A stretch of DNA of 64,000 bases from JBOGCH01 sp051656645 (GTDB taxonomy: Bacteria > Bacteroidota > Bacteroidia > Bacteroidales > Marinifilaceae): assembly GCA_051656645.1 (NCBI GenBank), contig JBOGCH010000035.1:1-64000 (forward strand), in the 5' to 3' direction. The position numbers and the translations under genes were made by a program. Below are positions 55,974-64,000 of the stretch, in pieces. The notes under the pieces are model-generated. The model saw only the letters and a program-made list of their open reading frames with translations, made no database searches and was not told the DNA's origin. Each line of letters opens with the position of its first letter. The first letter of the stretch is position 1.

Positions 55974-56666
55974 CTATTTAGTTCCAATATAAATTGTCGC
56001 AATGCCAAAAGATACACGTTGTTGGCGCACCTCTTTAAAACCACATTGTTTCATTATCGACAAAAAGGCTTCGCCCTCCGGAAATTTAAATACCGACTGT
56101 GGCAAATATTCATAGGCCGCACGATTACCGGAGTATAATCCTCCAATCACCGGCAATATATTTTTAAAATAGAAGTTATATAATTGCTTTACAGGGAAAG
56201 AAGCTGGACGAGAAAACTCCAAAACAATAACACGCTTGCCAGGCTTCAGTACTCTACAAATCTCTGTCATTCCTTTCTCTAAATGCTCAAAGTTTCGAAC
56301 GCCAAAAGCTACTGTCACGCCATCAAATTTATTGTCTTCGTAATGAATATGCTCACTGTCGCCAATTTCAAGTACACATTTCTCCGTATAGTTTTGCTGA
56401 GCAACCTTCTCAACACCCACTTTCACCATACCTTCGGAGATATCTATACCGGTTACACGAGGAACACCCATTTTAACGGCCGTTAAAGCAAAATCTCCGG
56501 TACCGCAAGCCACATCAAGAATATGTTCCGGTTTATCTGTTAAAAGCATTTTAATGGCCTTTTTGCGCCACTGCTTATCTATTCCCATAGAAAGGATATG
56601 ATTCAACGGATCGTATGTTGTAGCGATGTCATTAAACAGCGCGCGTACTTCTTCTTTCTTGCTCAT
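55974..56666 (-). CDS. menG: demethylmenaquinone methyltransferase
   Basis: Adds the final methyl group of menaquinone from S-adenosylmethionine. 230 residues, class I methyltransferase with the SAM-binding motif VLDVACGTGDFAL (about 50-62) and the UbiE/MenG signatures YDPLNHILSMGIDKQWR and VLEFSRP. Preceded by an ideal TATCTTTG promoter box at 56689-56696. Confidence 0.95.
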   Translation of the reverse strand: MSKKEEVRALFNDIATTYDPLNHILSMGIDKQWRKKAIKMLLTDKPEHILDVACGTGDFALTAVKMGVPRVTGIDISEGMVKVGVEKVAQQNYTEKCVLEIGDSEHIHYEDNKFDGVTVAFGVRNFEHLEKGMTEICRVLKPGKRVIVLEFSRPASFPVKQLYNFYFKNILPVIGGLYSGNRAAYEYLPQSVFKFPEGEAFLSIMKQCGFKEVRQQRVSFGIATIYIGTK

Positions 56667-56688
56667 TTCGTATTATTTTTTTGCTACG

Positions 56689-56696
56689 CAAAGATA
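56689..56696 (-). promoter_or_regulatory. menG-menA promoter, -7 box
   Basis: TATCTTTG on the minus strand, exact TAnnTTTG, 23 bases before the menG ATG. Confidence 0.65.
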
Positions 56697-56732
56697 CAAA
56701 TTGCTTTGCGGTAAAAACATATAAAAACAAAA

Positions 56733-56763
56733 AAAACGCTTACTAACATGTAGTAAGCGTTTT
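56733..56763 (-). terminator. terminator of the tRNA-Tyr-Gly-Arg operon
   Basis: AAAACGCTTACTA (56733-56745) pairs with TAGTAAGCGTTTT (56751-56763), 13 bp; on the minus strand a T tract follows. Confidence 0.88.
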
Positions 56764-56766
56764 CTG

Positions 56767-56840
56767 TGAACACGAAGGGAGTCGAACCCCTAACCTCCTG
56801 GGCCGTAACCAGGTGCTCTATCCAATTAAGCTACGCGTCC
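56767..56840 (-). tRNA. tRNA-Arg (ACG)
   Basis: 74 bases without encoded CCA. Acceptor GGACGCG/CGTGTTC with two G-T pairs, anticodon stem CCTGG/CCAGG with loop TTACGGC, anticodon ACG. Confidence 0.93.
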
Positions 56841-56847
56841 ATTTTTG

Positions 56848-56920
56848 AGCGAAAGACGGGGTTCAAACCCGCGACCCCCAGCTTGGAAGGCTAGTGCTCT
56901 ATCAACTGAGCTACTTTCGC
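56848..56920 (-). tRNA. tRNA-Gly (TCC)
   Basis: 73 bases without encoded CCA. Acceptor GCGAAAG/CTTTCGC, anticodon loop CTTCCAA, anticodon TCC. Confidence 0.94.
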
Positions 56921-56925
56921 ATTAA

Positions 56926-57011
56926 TGGTGGGGAGAGCAGGATTCGAACCTACGAAGACGTACGTCAGCTGAGTTACAGTCAGCCCCAGTTGGCCACTTT
57001 GGTATCTCCCC
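56926..57011 (-). tRNA. tRNA-Tyr (GTA)
   Basis: 86 bases including encoded CCA, with the long variable arm of class II tRNAs. Acceptor GGGGAGA/TCTCCCC, anticodon stem GCTGA/TCAGC with loop CTGTAAC, anticodon GTA. First gene of the tRNA cluster. Confidence 0.95.
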
Positions 57012-57055
57012 ATTTGCTTTGTTTTTAAGAACTCGTTATTCCTTCTTAGCGAGTG

Positions 57056-57087
57056 CAAATATAGAGGGTTTTTCTACTTCCTCCAAA
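57056..57087 (-). promoter_or_regulatory. promoter of the tRNA-Tyr-Gly-Arg operon
   Basis: On the minus strand TTTG (57084-57087), 20-base spacer, TATATTTG (57056-57063): full match to the Bacteroidetes promoter. Confidence 0.8.
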
Positions 57088-57176
57088 TATTTTCGCAATT
57101 ATTTTTCAATATTTTTTCTTCACTTTTCATAGTGTACTAATTTACAAAAAGTTGCAGTAAAATATTTTTTCAACAA

Positions 57177-57210
57177 AAAACAGCCTGCAGTGATAAGGGC
57201 AGGCTGTTTT
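57177..57210 (-). terminator. terminator after the NigD-like gene
   Basis: AAAACAGCCTGC (57177-57188) pairs with GCAGGCTGTTTT (57199-57210), 12 bp, 10-base loop. It separates the pst/pho/NigD transcript from the tRNA promoter. Confidence 0.85.
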
Positions 57211-57249
57211 CTTTTACTAATCTACTATATGAGCTACTCGCATCATTTT

Positions 57250-57939
57250 TTATCTTAACTCTAGTGATATCTTTTCTGTTTTATCACTAGCCACGTTAAA
57301 CTCTATATCAAAAACAAACGGAAGTTCTATATCGCCAAAAGTATCCGCAATTTTAAAGGAAGCATGTCCTTTGTGGGTAACCTCTTTAATATCGTTATAA
57401 GCATTATGTCTAAATTGCAATGCAATCTTTCCATCATCCGCAGTTTTCTTAAGCAAATTGATCATGTGTCTCTCACGCGGATAATACGCTCCGGTATATA
57501 TAAATTGAACATTTATAAATCCATGAGCAATCCAAGCCTCCGTAACACGGATAGCATCATAACCGATACTATCTTGTTTTACATCGTCATAATTAAGAAT
57601 AGGCTTTGTTAATATAGTATCCATCGCCAAAACTCTTGCTTGTAGAGTTTCGCCTAGATCCTCTTCCACCTCATAGGCAACTACAACTCTCATACTGTCA
57701 CGTAAACGTGACGGATGTACTGTCGTTCTTGTTAACTTAAGGGTTTTATCGACATCCAATACAATATCGTAATTGCTCCCAGACTTTTTGCTAACCATTC
57801 CATAAGCCTCATAATATTCCTTATCATCATTTTTACATGATGTAAACGAAATATTTATCGCCAATAAAAATGCCAACGCTATAAGCCAAGTCCACAAACC
57901 CGATTTGTATCCTCTGTTAATTTTTACCACTTTCTCCAT
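57250..57939 (-). CDS. NigD-like lipoprotein
   Basis: 229 residues. A signal with a lipobox-like TSC (about residue 35) follows a rather long N-terminus. Two beta domains then match the NigD-like family: N-terminal OB-fold-like part (AYGMVSKKSGSNYDIVLDV) and C-terminal Ig-like part. The family is Bacteroidetes-specific and of unknown role. It lies 64 bases after phoR with no terminator between, so it may be in the Pho transcript. Confidence 0.83.
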   Translation of the reverse strand: MEKVVKINRGYKSGLWTWLIALAFLLAINISFTSCKNDDKEYYEAYGMVSKKSGSNYDIVLDVDKTLKLTRTTVHPSRLRDSMRVVVAYEVEEDLGETLQARVLAMDTILTKPILNYDDVKQDSIGYDAIRVTEAWIAHGFINVQFIYTGAYYPRERHMINLLKKTADDGKIALQFRHNAYNDIKEVTHKGHASFKIADTFGDIELPFVFDIEFNVASDKTEKISLELR

Positions 57940-58003
57940 TTTATATTACTTAGTTGTTTCATATAAAAGATGGAGAATTAACAAAAAGGTTGCGTGGATG
58001 TAA

Positions 58004-59758
58004 TTATTTTTTTTTCAAAGACAATATAAATTCCAATCCTCTCCCTCTGTGCGGCTTAGCCGTAATGGTGCCATCATGAAAGCGCACTGCATTTCGGACA
58101 ATAGAAAGTCCAAGCCCGGACCCTCCTGTTTTACGACTACGTCCTTCACTCACCCGGTAGAATCTGTCAAATATTTTCTCCAAATATTGTTCCTCAACGC
58201 CTTTACCATTGTCGTAATAGGTTATGTATACATAATCCTCATCCTCCTCATATAAATCTACGCCAATAGTAAAATCCTCTCCCGCATATTTTATGCTATT
58301 TTCTATCAAATTTCTAAACACAGAAAACAGTAGCGTCTCATTTCCCTCCACAACAACAGTAGATGGTAAGTTATTTCTTACCTTAATGTTATGCTGCTTT
58401 ATCTGTCCCTCCAACTCGGTTGTCACCTCCCCCACAACATCACCAAGTACTACTTTTTCTTTGGCAAATAGTCCGGGAGCTTCCTCCATTTTGGTTATCA
58501 AAGCAATATCTCTAATCAAATCCGTTAGTCGCAATGTTTGGTTATACGCTTTCTCCACAAAAAACTTTGCTCTGTCCATTGATAGCGAGTCGGCCTGAAG
58601 TAACAACGTCTCCATATAACCTCTAATACTGCTAACCGGTGTTCTCAGTTCATGTGCAATATTATTAGTCATTTCCTGTTTCAACACCCTGTTATGCTCG
58701 GGCTGAGACACATCGTTCAATATCAGTTCATAACTACTATCCTCAAACATCACCAGCTTCACCGCCAATACTTTACCATTAACATTCATTTTCTCCATGT
58801 ACATCGGAGATTTTTTCTCATTATATGGCAACTTACGCTGCTTAGCAATAAACAATGCAAAGTTCTTAAACAAAGCATTATCCATTAAATCTCTTATATC
58901 AAACGTTGGTTCATCAAGCAAAACGTTCACATTCTGTACAAACAATCGGTTAGCATACACTTTATGCCCTTTTGAGTCGAATATCGCAATTCCCTCATTG
59001 GAGTAATGAAAATGCTGCAACAACTTCTCTCGTTCCAACTTCACCATTTCTTCCTGCTCCTCCAACTCCTTGTATAGCTTCACTATTCTGTGACTTATTT
59101 CGCCCAACTCCGTATCGGGAAATTTAATCTTATCATAATCTGGCCGTTTTTGCTGCACACTCTGCACAAATTCATTTAAACCAGTTAGCGCATTGCTAAA
59201 TCTATCCGAAAAATAAAGCATTGCAACAAGCGACACAAAGAACAGAATCAAAATAAAATAAGTAAACAAATCATCCGCCTGTAACGAACTCTGAATAGCC
59301 TTATCATAAGGCACTGCTACCCGGACAAAATAATTATCCTTATACGTGGTATAGTAAAAATAATCTATCCGCTTTGTTTTGGAGTATCTCACCTTGTACC
59401 CGTCACCATGAATAAAAGCCTGACGCACCTCCGGACGCGAAATATGATTATCCATATCTTCCTCCGCCGCAACCTCCGAGTCAAACAAAACCTGCCCCTC
59501 CTTATCCATCACCGTTACACGTAGTTCTTGCGGCAAAACCGTACTAAACATCCAACTATCCATTTTGGACTGCAAGCTGTCCGGTAAATTACGCACCACT
59601 CCGCGTATCACCTCCGTATAGGCACCCATCTTGTTTTTAAGGTTTTCCTCCTTGTAGGTATGCTCCCTGTTGCGTTGCACCATTAAAATAATGGTGGTAA
59701 AAAAAGTAAATATGATAAAAAAATAGAGGAATAATTTCTTTGTATAGGATGAGTTCAT
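58004..59758 (-). CDS. phoR: sensor histidine kinase PhoR
   Basis: 584 residues: transmembrane helix 1 (about 9-27), periplasmic sensor (about 30-163), transmembrane helix 2 (about 164-184), a linker with coiled coil, a PAS-like domain (about 245-350), then the HisKA domain with phosphoacceptor H369 in NNIAHELRTP and the HATPase domain (N box in ENSIKYAGE, G1 in YDNGKGV, G2 in GGSGLGLSI). Encoded directly after phoB and downstream of the pst genes, so it is the phosphate sensor by context. Kinases of this type outside pst loci have other signals. Confidence 0.9.
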   Translation of the reverse strand: MNSSYTKKLFLYFFIIFTFFTTIILMVQRNREHTYKEENLKNKMGAYTEVIRGVVRNLPDSLQSKMDSWMFSTVLPQELRVTVMDKEGQVLFDSEVAAEEDMDNHISRPEVRQAFIHGDGYKVRYSKTKRIDYFYYTTYKDNYFVRVAVPYDKAIQSSLQADDLFTYFILILFFVSLVAMLYFSDRFSNALTGLNEFVQSVQQKRPDYDKIKFPDTELGEISHRIVKLYKELEEQEEMVKLEREKLLQHFHYSNEGIAIFDSKGHKVYANRLFVQNVNVLLDEPTFDIRDLMDNALFKNFALFIAKQRKLPYNEKKSPMYMEKMNVNGKVLAVKLVMFEDSSYELILNDVSQPEHNRVLKQEMTNNIAHELRTPVSSIRGYMETLLLQADSLSMDRAKFFVEKAYNQTLRLTDLIRDIALITKMEEAPGLFAKEKVVLGDVVGEVTTELEGQIKQHNIKVRNNLPSTVVVEGNETLLFSVFRNLIENSIKYAGEDFTIGVDLYEEDEDYVYITYYDNGKGVEEQYLEKIFDRFYRVSEGRSRKTGGSGLGLSIVRNAVRFHDGTITAKPHRGRGLEFILSLKKK

Positions 59759-59770
59759 AAATGAACAATG

Positions 59771-60457
59771 TTAATATTCCAGACAGTATCCGTATCCGGA
59801 ACGATTGATAATATGTTTTCCAAAATCGCCCATTTTCTTACGCAGGCGTGTAATATGCACATCTACCGTTCGCTCCAATACACAACCATCGTCATTCCAT
59901 GCCCGATGCAATATCTCATCTCTGGAAAACACTCTGTTTGGTTTTTGTGCCAACATGCGCAATATTTCAAACTCCTTCTTGGTTAATATAACAACCTCCT
60001 CACAATGAGTTACTGTTTTCGTTGTTTGGTCAATCGTCAAGTCGCCAAGCGTTATTTTATCTTCTTTCTCTTCCTCCGGTTTTGTTAGTTGCGCACGCTT
60101 CAATACAGCTTTTACACGTGCTATAACTTCCTTAATAGAGAACGGCTTTGAAATATAGTCATCACCTCCAATACTAAAACCGGTTAACATATCATTTTCA
60201 GTATCTCGAGCAGTTAAAAAAACGATAGGTGTTAACAGTTTCATCTCCCTACGCACCTTTTCGGCCATTCGGAAACCAGACATTTTTTCCATCATCACAT
60301 CCAACAGGATTAAATCATGTTCCTCCGTTAATACATTCAAAGCCTCTTCAGCGCTATAAGCTACCTCAACATCAAAGCCTTCATTTTCTAAATTAAACTG
60401 AAGAATTTCGCATAAATCCTCCTCATCATCAACTACTAAAAGTTTGTATTTACTCAT
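59771..60457 (-). CDS. phoB: OmpR/PhoB-type response regulator
   Basis: 228 residues: receiver domain (about 1-120) with the acidic pocket DDEED near residue 10 and phosphoacceptor D53, the switch Thr in VFLTARD and Lys in SKPF; then an OmpR-type winged helix (about 130-228, ILRMLAQKPNRVFSRDEILHRAW and RTVDVHITRLRKKMG). Overlaps phoU by 4 bases and precedes phoR by 12. Confidence 0.93.
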   Translation of the reverse strand: MSKYKLLVVDDEEDLCEILQFNLENEGFDVEVAYSAEEALNVLTEEHDLILLDVMMEKMSGFRMAEKVRREMKLLTPIVFLTARDTENDMLTGFSIGGDDYISKPFSIKEVIARVKAVLKRAQLTKPEEEKEDKITLGDLTIDQTTKTVTHCEEVVILTKKEFEILRMLAQKPNRVFSRDEILHRAWNDDGCVLERTVDVHITRLRKKMGDFGKHIINRSGYGYCLEY

Positions 60458-61140
60458 GACAGTATCACATTTTCATGGTGTTTTATATCCACTCCCTCAA
60501 TCAAAAATATGGCCGACTCGGCAATATTGGTCGCATTATCCGAAATACGCTCCAAGTTATATGCCATGCTGTTTATAGACAATGTATCTATCATCTGCTG
60601 CTGTGTCAGCATTTTCTCGCAGCAATAGCTCTGCAACTCGCGTACCAAGTTGTGGTACATCTCGTCCACTGCATCGTCCATTTCTATAGTCTCTTTTGCC
60701 AAATGATTATCCTTACACGTAAATGCAAAGATAGCGTTTTGTACCATATTTTCCGATTTACACATCAATGCGCTTATTTGCTCCTCAAAGTGTACAAAAA
60801 GCTCACCTTCCACATCGCTTTTTCTCAAAAATTTCGACACATTCAAAATTAAGTCACCAATGCGTTCCAAGTATGCCGTCATATCATAATAAGATATAAT
60901 CTTTCGTAAATTCGTAGCCCTAGGAGAGTACAACACAATAGTATTAATAATCTCACTACGAATTTTAACTTCCATACTGTCAATAATATGCTCATTATGG
61001 TAAATCTCCTCAATAAGCTCCTCACTAGGGGCCACACGCGTTAAACTCTTAGCCAACTGCAATTGCTTTAATACTATCTTGGAAATTACTGCAAAATCGT
61101 CCTTTATATTTTTAAATACTTTATCACTTAAAGCGTTCAT
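60454..61140 (-). CDS. phoU: phosphate uptake regulator PhoU
   Basis: 228 residues, all helical, two PhoU three-helix bundles: metal-binding-type motifs EYLERIGDL-like (TAYLERIGDLILN, about 90-103) and NLERISDNATNIAE (about 193-206). It restrains the Pst transporter and PhoR kinase when phosphate is plentiful. Follows pstB by 27 bases and overlaps phoB by 4. Confidence 0.93.
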   Translation of the reverse strand: MNALSDKVFKNIKDDFAVISKIVLKQLQLAKSLTRVAPSEELIEEIYHNEHIIDSMEVKIRSEIINTIVLYSPRATNLRKIISYYDMTAYLERIGDLILNVSKFLRKSDVEGELFVHFEEQISALMCKSENMVQNAIFAFTCKDNHLAKETIEMDDAVDEMYHNLVRELQSYCCEKMLTQQQMIDTLSINSMAYNLERISDNATNIAESAIFLIEGVDIKHHENVILS

Positions 61141-61167
61141 AATCTATATGTTTCTTAGTTATTAAAT

Positions 61168-61959
61168 CTATCCAAACTGACCATTTAAATACTCCTCCGT
61201 ACGTTTATCTGTCGGATTGGTAAACATTTTCTTTGTCTCATCATACTCAACCAATTCCCCCAAATACATAAACATGGAATAATCGGAAATACGTGCAGCC
61301 TGTCCCATATTGTGCGTAACAATAACTATTGTAAACTCCTCTTTCAGCTTTAATAGTAACTCTTCAATCTTATTGGTTGCAATAGGATCCAAAGCCGATG
61401 TTGGCTCATCCATTAAAAGTACCTCAGGCTTTAGCGCTATTGCACGTGCAATACACAAGCGTTGTTGTTGACCTCCGGATAGGAAAGTACCCTTTTTAAA
61501 CAACGAATCCTTCACCTCTTCCCATAGCCCCACATTTTTAAGTGACTCTTCAACAATCTGGTCTTTTTCCTGACGCGAAAGCTTTATTCCATTCAGCGAA
61601 TAACCTGCTAATACATTGTCATAAATACTCATTGTAGGAAACGGATTAGGACGTTGAAACACCATCCCTGCTTTACGTCTCACTAACATCGGATTCATTG
61701 ACAAAATATCCTGATCATGTAGCATAATCTCCCCACTCACCATAATTTCCGGATACAATTCATGCATACGGTTTATAGCGCGCAACAACGTACTCTTTCC
61801 ACAACCGGATGGTCCCATAATTGCCGTTATAGATCCTTTCTGTACCGCCGCATTCACACGGTTAACAGCATTCTTGGTTGGCGTATATGCCACCGATAAA
61901 TCCTTTAAAGTTAATATGGGATTATCTACCGAAACTATATTATTTATTCTATTTTCCAT
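61168..61959 (-). CDS. pstB: phosphate ABC transporter ATP-binding protein
   Basis: 263 residues: Walker A GPSGCGKST (about 50-58), ABC signature LSGGQQQR, Walker B LLMDEPTSALDP and switch His in VTHNMGQAARISD. Energises phosphate import by the PstC/PstA channel. Its start overlaps pstA by 16 bases. Confidence 0.97.
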   Translation of the reverse strand: MENRINNIVSVDNPILTLKDLSVAYTPTKNAVNRVNAAVQKGSITAIMGPSGCGKSTLLRAINRMHELYPEIMVSGEIMLHDQDILSMNPMLVRRKAGMVFQRPNPFPTMSIYDNVLAGYSLNGIKLSRQEKDQIVEESLKNVGLWEEVKDSLFKKGTFLSGGQQQRLCIARAIALKPEVLLMDEPTSALDPIATNKIEELLLKLKEEFTIVIVTHNMGQAARISDYSMFMYLGELVEYDETKKMFTNPTDKRTEEYLNGQFG

Positions 61960-62921
61960 TTTCTCGCAATATTTTTAGCTATCAGATTTAAACAAAACAC
62001 CAGTAAAAGAAGGAATAAGGACGAGCTCCAAATTAAATCTATCAGGTTAGGGTCATTATAAAACTCCCAAATCAACAACGGCACTGCACTCGTTGGTTTC
62101 ACCACATCCCAGTTTATCATTGAACTTCCCAACGCCGTTAACATTAGCGGCGCAGTTTCGCCCATCACGCGGGATACTGCCAACAACGACCCTGTAAATA
62201 TCCCTCCAAACGCCGAGGGCAATAATATTTTCACAATAGCACTTGTATAACTACATCCCAGTGCAAGAGCTGCTTCACGTAATGAATTTGGTAACATTTT
62301 CAACGTCTCCTCCGTGGAGCGAACAATGAGCGGAAGCATCATAATAGCTAACGCCACACTCCCGGCAAGCGCTGAATAACTTCCCAATGGCTTCACTACC
62401 CACGCATAAGCAATAATCCCCACCACTATCGAAGGTGTTCCCTGAATCAAATCCGTCAGGAAACGGGTAACTGTCGAAAACCAATGTTTCGGTTTGTCAA
62501 ACAAATGAATCCCACACAGAATTCCCGTAGGTAACGCAATAGCTGTTGCCATTGCCACAATAAGTAACGTACCCACAATTCCGTTAGCTATACCTCCGGG
62601 AATAATACTACCCGTTGTGTTTGCCAACATAGCATCCAAACTGCTTGGAGCGGTTTCTGTGAAAAAAGCAAGATTCAATTGTCTATATCCCTTTTTTACC
62701 ACCTCCCATATAATAGCTATCAAAGGTATTGCGGTCAACGATGAGCATAGACACACTAAAACAAAAAATACTTTGTCCTTTACACATCGATAACGTACCG
62801 AATCGGTCATATAAATGCGTCCTGTACTTTTTTTCTTTTTCTTCTGTTTATTATCCAAAGGCATCATCACCTCAGGTTCCTCATGCGCCACTTTAGCGCT
62901 CGTAAGTTCAACTGTACTCAT
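61944..62921 (-). CDS. pstA: phosphate ABC transporter permease PstA
   Basis: 325 residues with an N-terminal cytoplasmic extension of about 50 residues (basic KKKKKS run) before six transmembrane helices. The permease EAA-type loop is visible as LREAALALGCSYTSAIVKILLPSA. Overlaps the pstC stop as TAATG and pstB by 16 bases. Confidence 0.95.
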   Translation of the reverse strand: MSTVELTSAKVAHEEPEVMMPLDNKQKKKKKSTGRIYMTDSVRYRCVKDKVFFVLVCLCSSLTAIPLIAIIWEVVKKGYRQLNLAFFTETAPSSLDAMLANTTGSIIPGGIANGIVGTLLIVAMATAIALPTGILCGIHLFDKPKHWFSTVTRFLTDLIQGTPSIVVGIIAYAWVVKPLGSYSALAGSVALAIMMLPLIVRSTEETLKMLPNSLREAALALGCSYTSAIVKILLPSAFGGIFTGSLLAVSRVMGETAPLMLTALGSSMINWDVVKPTSAVPLLIWEFYNDPNLIDLIWSSSLFLLLLVFCLNLIAKNIARKWKIE

Positions 62922-63775
62922 TACGCGTTTAGTTTATTCATAATCATCTTACCCGTAAAGTTTATTAACGCCGTAATCACAAAAAGCAACAATCCAATTG
63001 CAATCAACGAACTTAACTTTAATCCGTCGGCCTCGCCAAACTGATTGGCAATAACGGACGCCATGGTATTCCCGGTAGCTGTCAATGACATTGGGATATT
63101 ATTTGTATTCCCAATAAGCATAGTCACCGCCATGGTTTCGCCCAAGGCACGTCCCAAAGCAAGAATATAACTAGCAAAAACACCCGATCCGGACGCCGGC
63201 AACACAACATTACGTATCATTTCCAAACGCGTAGCACCCAAACTGTAAGCACCCTCTTTCAAATCCCGCGGAGCCATTCCTATAAACTCAGCACTTAACG
63301 ATGCAGCGTATGGTATTATCATTATGGCCAATACAACGGCCGATGTCAGTATTCCAAAACCTTGTGGAGACAAGCCCAATCCGGCAATAATGGGACGAAA
63401 AGTATAAAAACCCCACAACCCATAAACGATGGATGGTATACCCGCCAACAAATCAATTACCGAACTTAACACAGTAGCTATACGCTTACCCCTAAAATAC
63501 TCCCCAACAAACAAAGCCACCGGTAACGACAAAGGCAAACAAAACAATAATGCGCAAAAGGAAGTTAACACTGTACCCACAATAAAAGGCAAAGCACCAT
63601 ACTGTTCTTGCTGCGGATTAGGATCCCACTCCCCCGAGAAGATAAACCTAAAAATCCCGAAATGAGAGAAGGTTTCTATGGATCCCGAAACAAGCGAATA
63701 AATCATCCCCGAACAAATTAGCAGAATTAGCACCGAGGAGAGCAACAACAGTTTCTTAAATAAAAAATCTTTCAT
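62921..63775 (-). CDS. pstC: phosphate ABC transporter permease PstC
   Basis: 284 residues, six transmembrane helices, EAA-type loop as LKEGAYSLGATRLEMIRNVVLPAS (about 188-211). The codon before the chosen ATG is GTG (63778) and would add one residue; MKDFLFKKLL at 63775 is taken. Separated from pstS by about 75 bases with a hairpin. Confidence 0.95.
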   Translation of the reverse strand: MKDFLFKKLLLLSSVLILLICSGMIYSLVSGSIETFSHFGIFRFIFSGEWDPNPQQEQYGALPFIVGTVLTSFCALLFCLPLSLPVALFVGEYFRGKRIATVLSSVIDLLAGIPSIVYGLWGFYTFRPIIAGLGLSPQGFGILTSAVVLAIMIIPYAASLSAEFIGMAPRDLKEGAYSLGATRLEMIRNVVLPASGSGVFASYILALGRALGETMAVTMLIGNTNNIPMSLTATGNTMASVIANQFGEADGLKLSSLIAIGLLLFVITALINFTGKMIMNKLNA

Positions 63776-63799
63776 CACTATATTTTTATAACTGAAAAA

Positions 63800-63838
63800 G
63801 GAATGGAAGATTGAAAAATAGCATCAATCTTTCATTCC
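63800..63838 (-). terminator. intercistronic hairpin between pstS and pstC
   Basis: GGAATGGAAGATTGA (63800-63814) pairs with TCAATCTTTCATTCC (63824-63838) with one G-T pair. On the minus strand TTTTTC follows. A partial terminator or mRNA-protecting hairpin here would let pstS be made in excess over the membrane genes. Confidence 0.7.
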
Positions 63839-63850
63839 CAATGCTCATTT

Positions 63851-64000
63851 TTATTGAATAGCTTTACCGTTATATGTAACACCTTCAAGTAACACTTTCG
63901 CCTTAGCCACCACTTCAGCAGGTAGCGGAGAGTAATGTACTTTTGTTGTTAACGCTTGCGCATCGGTATCAATCATCCAGTTCATCAAACGTACTGTTTC
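63851..64000 (-). CDS. pstS: phosphate-binding protein PstS, C-terminal fragment
   Basis: The last 49 codons run from the window edge to a TAA at 63851. The translation ends with VHYSPLPAEVVAKAKVLLEG and then the tail VTYNGKAIQ, which is the typical C-terminus of PstS proteins. The periplasmic phosphate-binding lipoprotein is first in the operon; its start is outside the window. Confidence 0.93.
   Translation of the reverse strand, partial: ETVRLMNWMIDTDAQALTTKVHYSPLPAEVVAKAKVLLEGVTYNGKAIQ

Overview
The window is chromosomal DNA from a low-GC member of the Bacteroidales (phylum Bacteroidota). The evidence is a SusC/SusD pair with an STN domain next to an ECF sigma/FecR pair, NigD-like, DUF5686 and BNR proteins, menaquinone genes, a two-subunit methylmalonyl-CoA mutase, and promoters of the Bacteroidetes type (TTTG, about 19 bases, TAnnTTTG). 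I cannot name the genus. Most of the DNA is ordinary chromosome, with a few accessory cassettes.

Layout. 0-7 kb, minus strand: metG, then the chain kdsD - DUF5686 outer-membrane protein - BNR-repeat protein. 7.3-9.5 kb: recQ. 9.6-12.6 kb, minus: a compact operon of a GNAT protein, a DUF2156 protein and a NAPE-PLD-like metallo-beta-lactamase-fold protein, possibly acting on lipids. 12.7-15.2 kb: an outer-membrane beta-barrel protein. 15.7-16.9 kb: a sulfide:quinone oxidoreductase-like flavoprotein. 17.2-30.7 kb, plus: an ECF sigma - FecR - SusC - SusD - DUF4843 - PKD-like - esterase - thioredoxin - TlpA locus. 30.8-34.2 kb, minus: acyltransferase, glycosyltransferase, then a second ECF sigma with a small membrane anti-sigma candidate and a periplasmic Spy-like protein. 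34.7-40.7 kb, plus: DUF349, pyrG, yidC, DUF2059. 40.8-47.1 kb, minus: tex, mutB, mutA. 47.8-51.3 kb: three identical tRNA-Asp genes, an orphan HEPN-like gene, a solitary DsbD N-terminal domain, and a HepT/MntA toxin-antitoxin pair. 51.3-55 kb, minus: the methionine operon metY-metX-hom behind a 31-codon Met-rich leader ORF. 55-57 kb: menG-menA and tRNA-Tyr/Gly/Arg. 57.2-64 kb, minus: phosphate cluster pstS(partial)-pstC-pstA-pstB-phoU-phoB-phoR, then a NigD-like gene.

Three patterns stand out beyond ordinary genes. First, four intergenic arrays (positions 1, 15.36, 34.43 and 47.54 kb) share one scaffold: four 11-bp units, a 17-18 bp centre, then four inverted 11-bp units. Three arrays use the unit GGTTTCATTCA and one uses GGTTTCGACTA. 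The three complete arrays all lie between divergent genes. Second, the unannotated Met-rich leader peptide before metY looks like a methionine attenuator. Third, the HepT/MntA module is bracketed by two homologous 48-bp palindromic terminators whose differences are compensatory.

Limits: calls rest on reading motifs and family resemblance; no database search, folding or alignment program was run.
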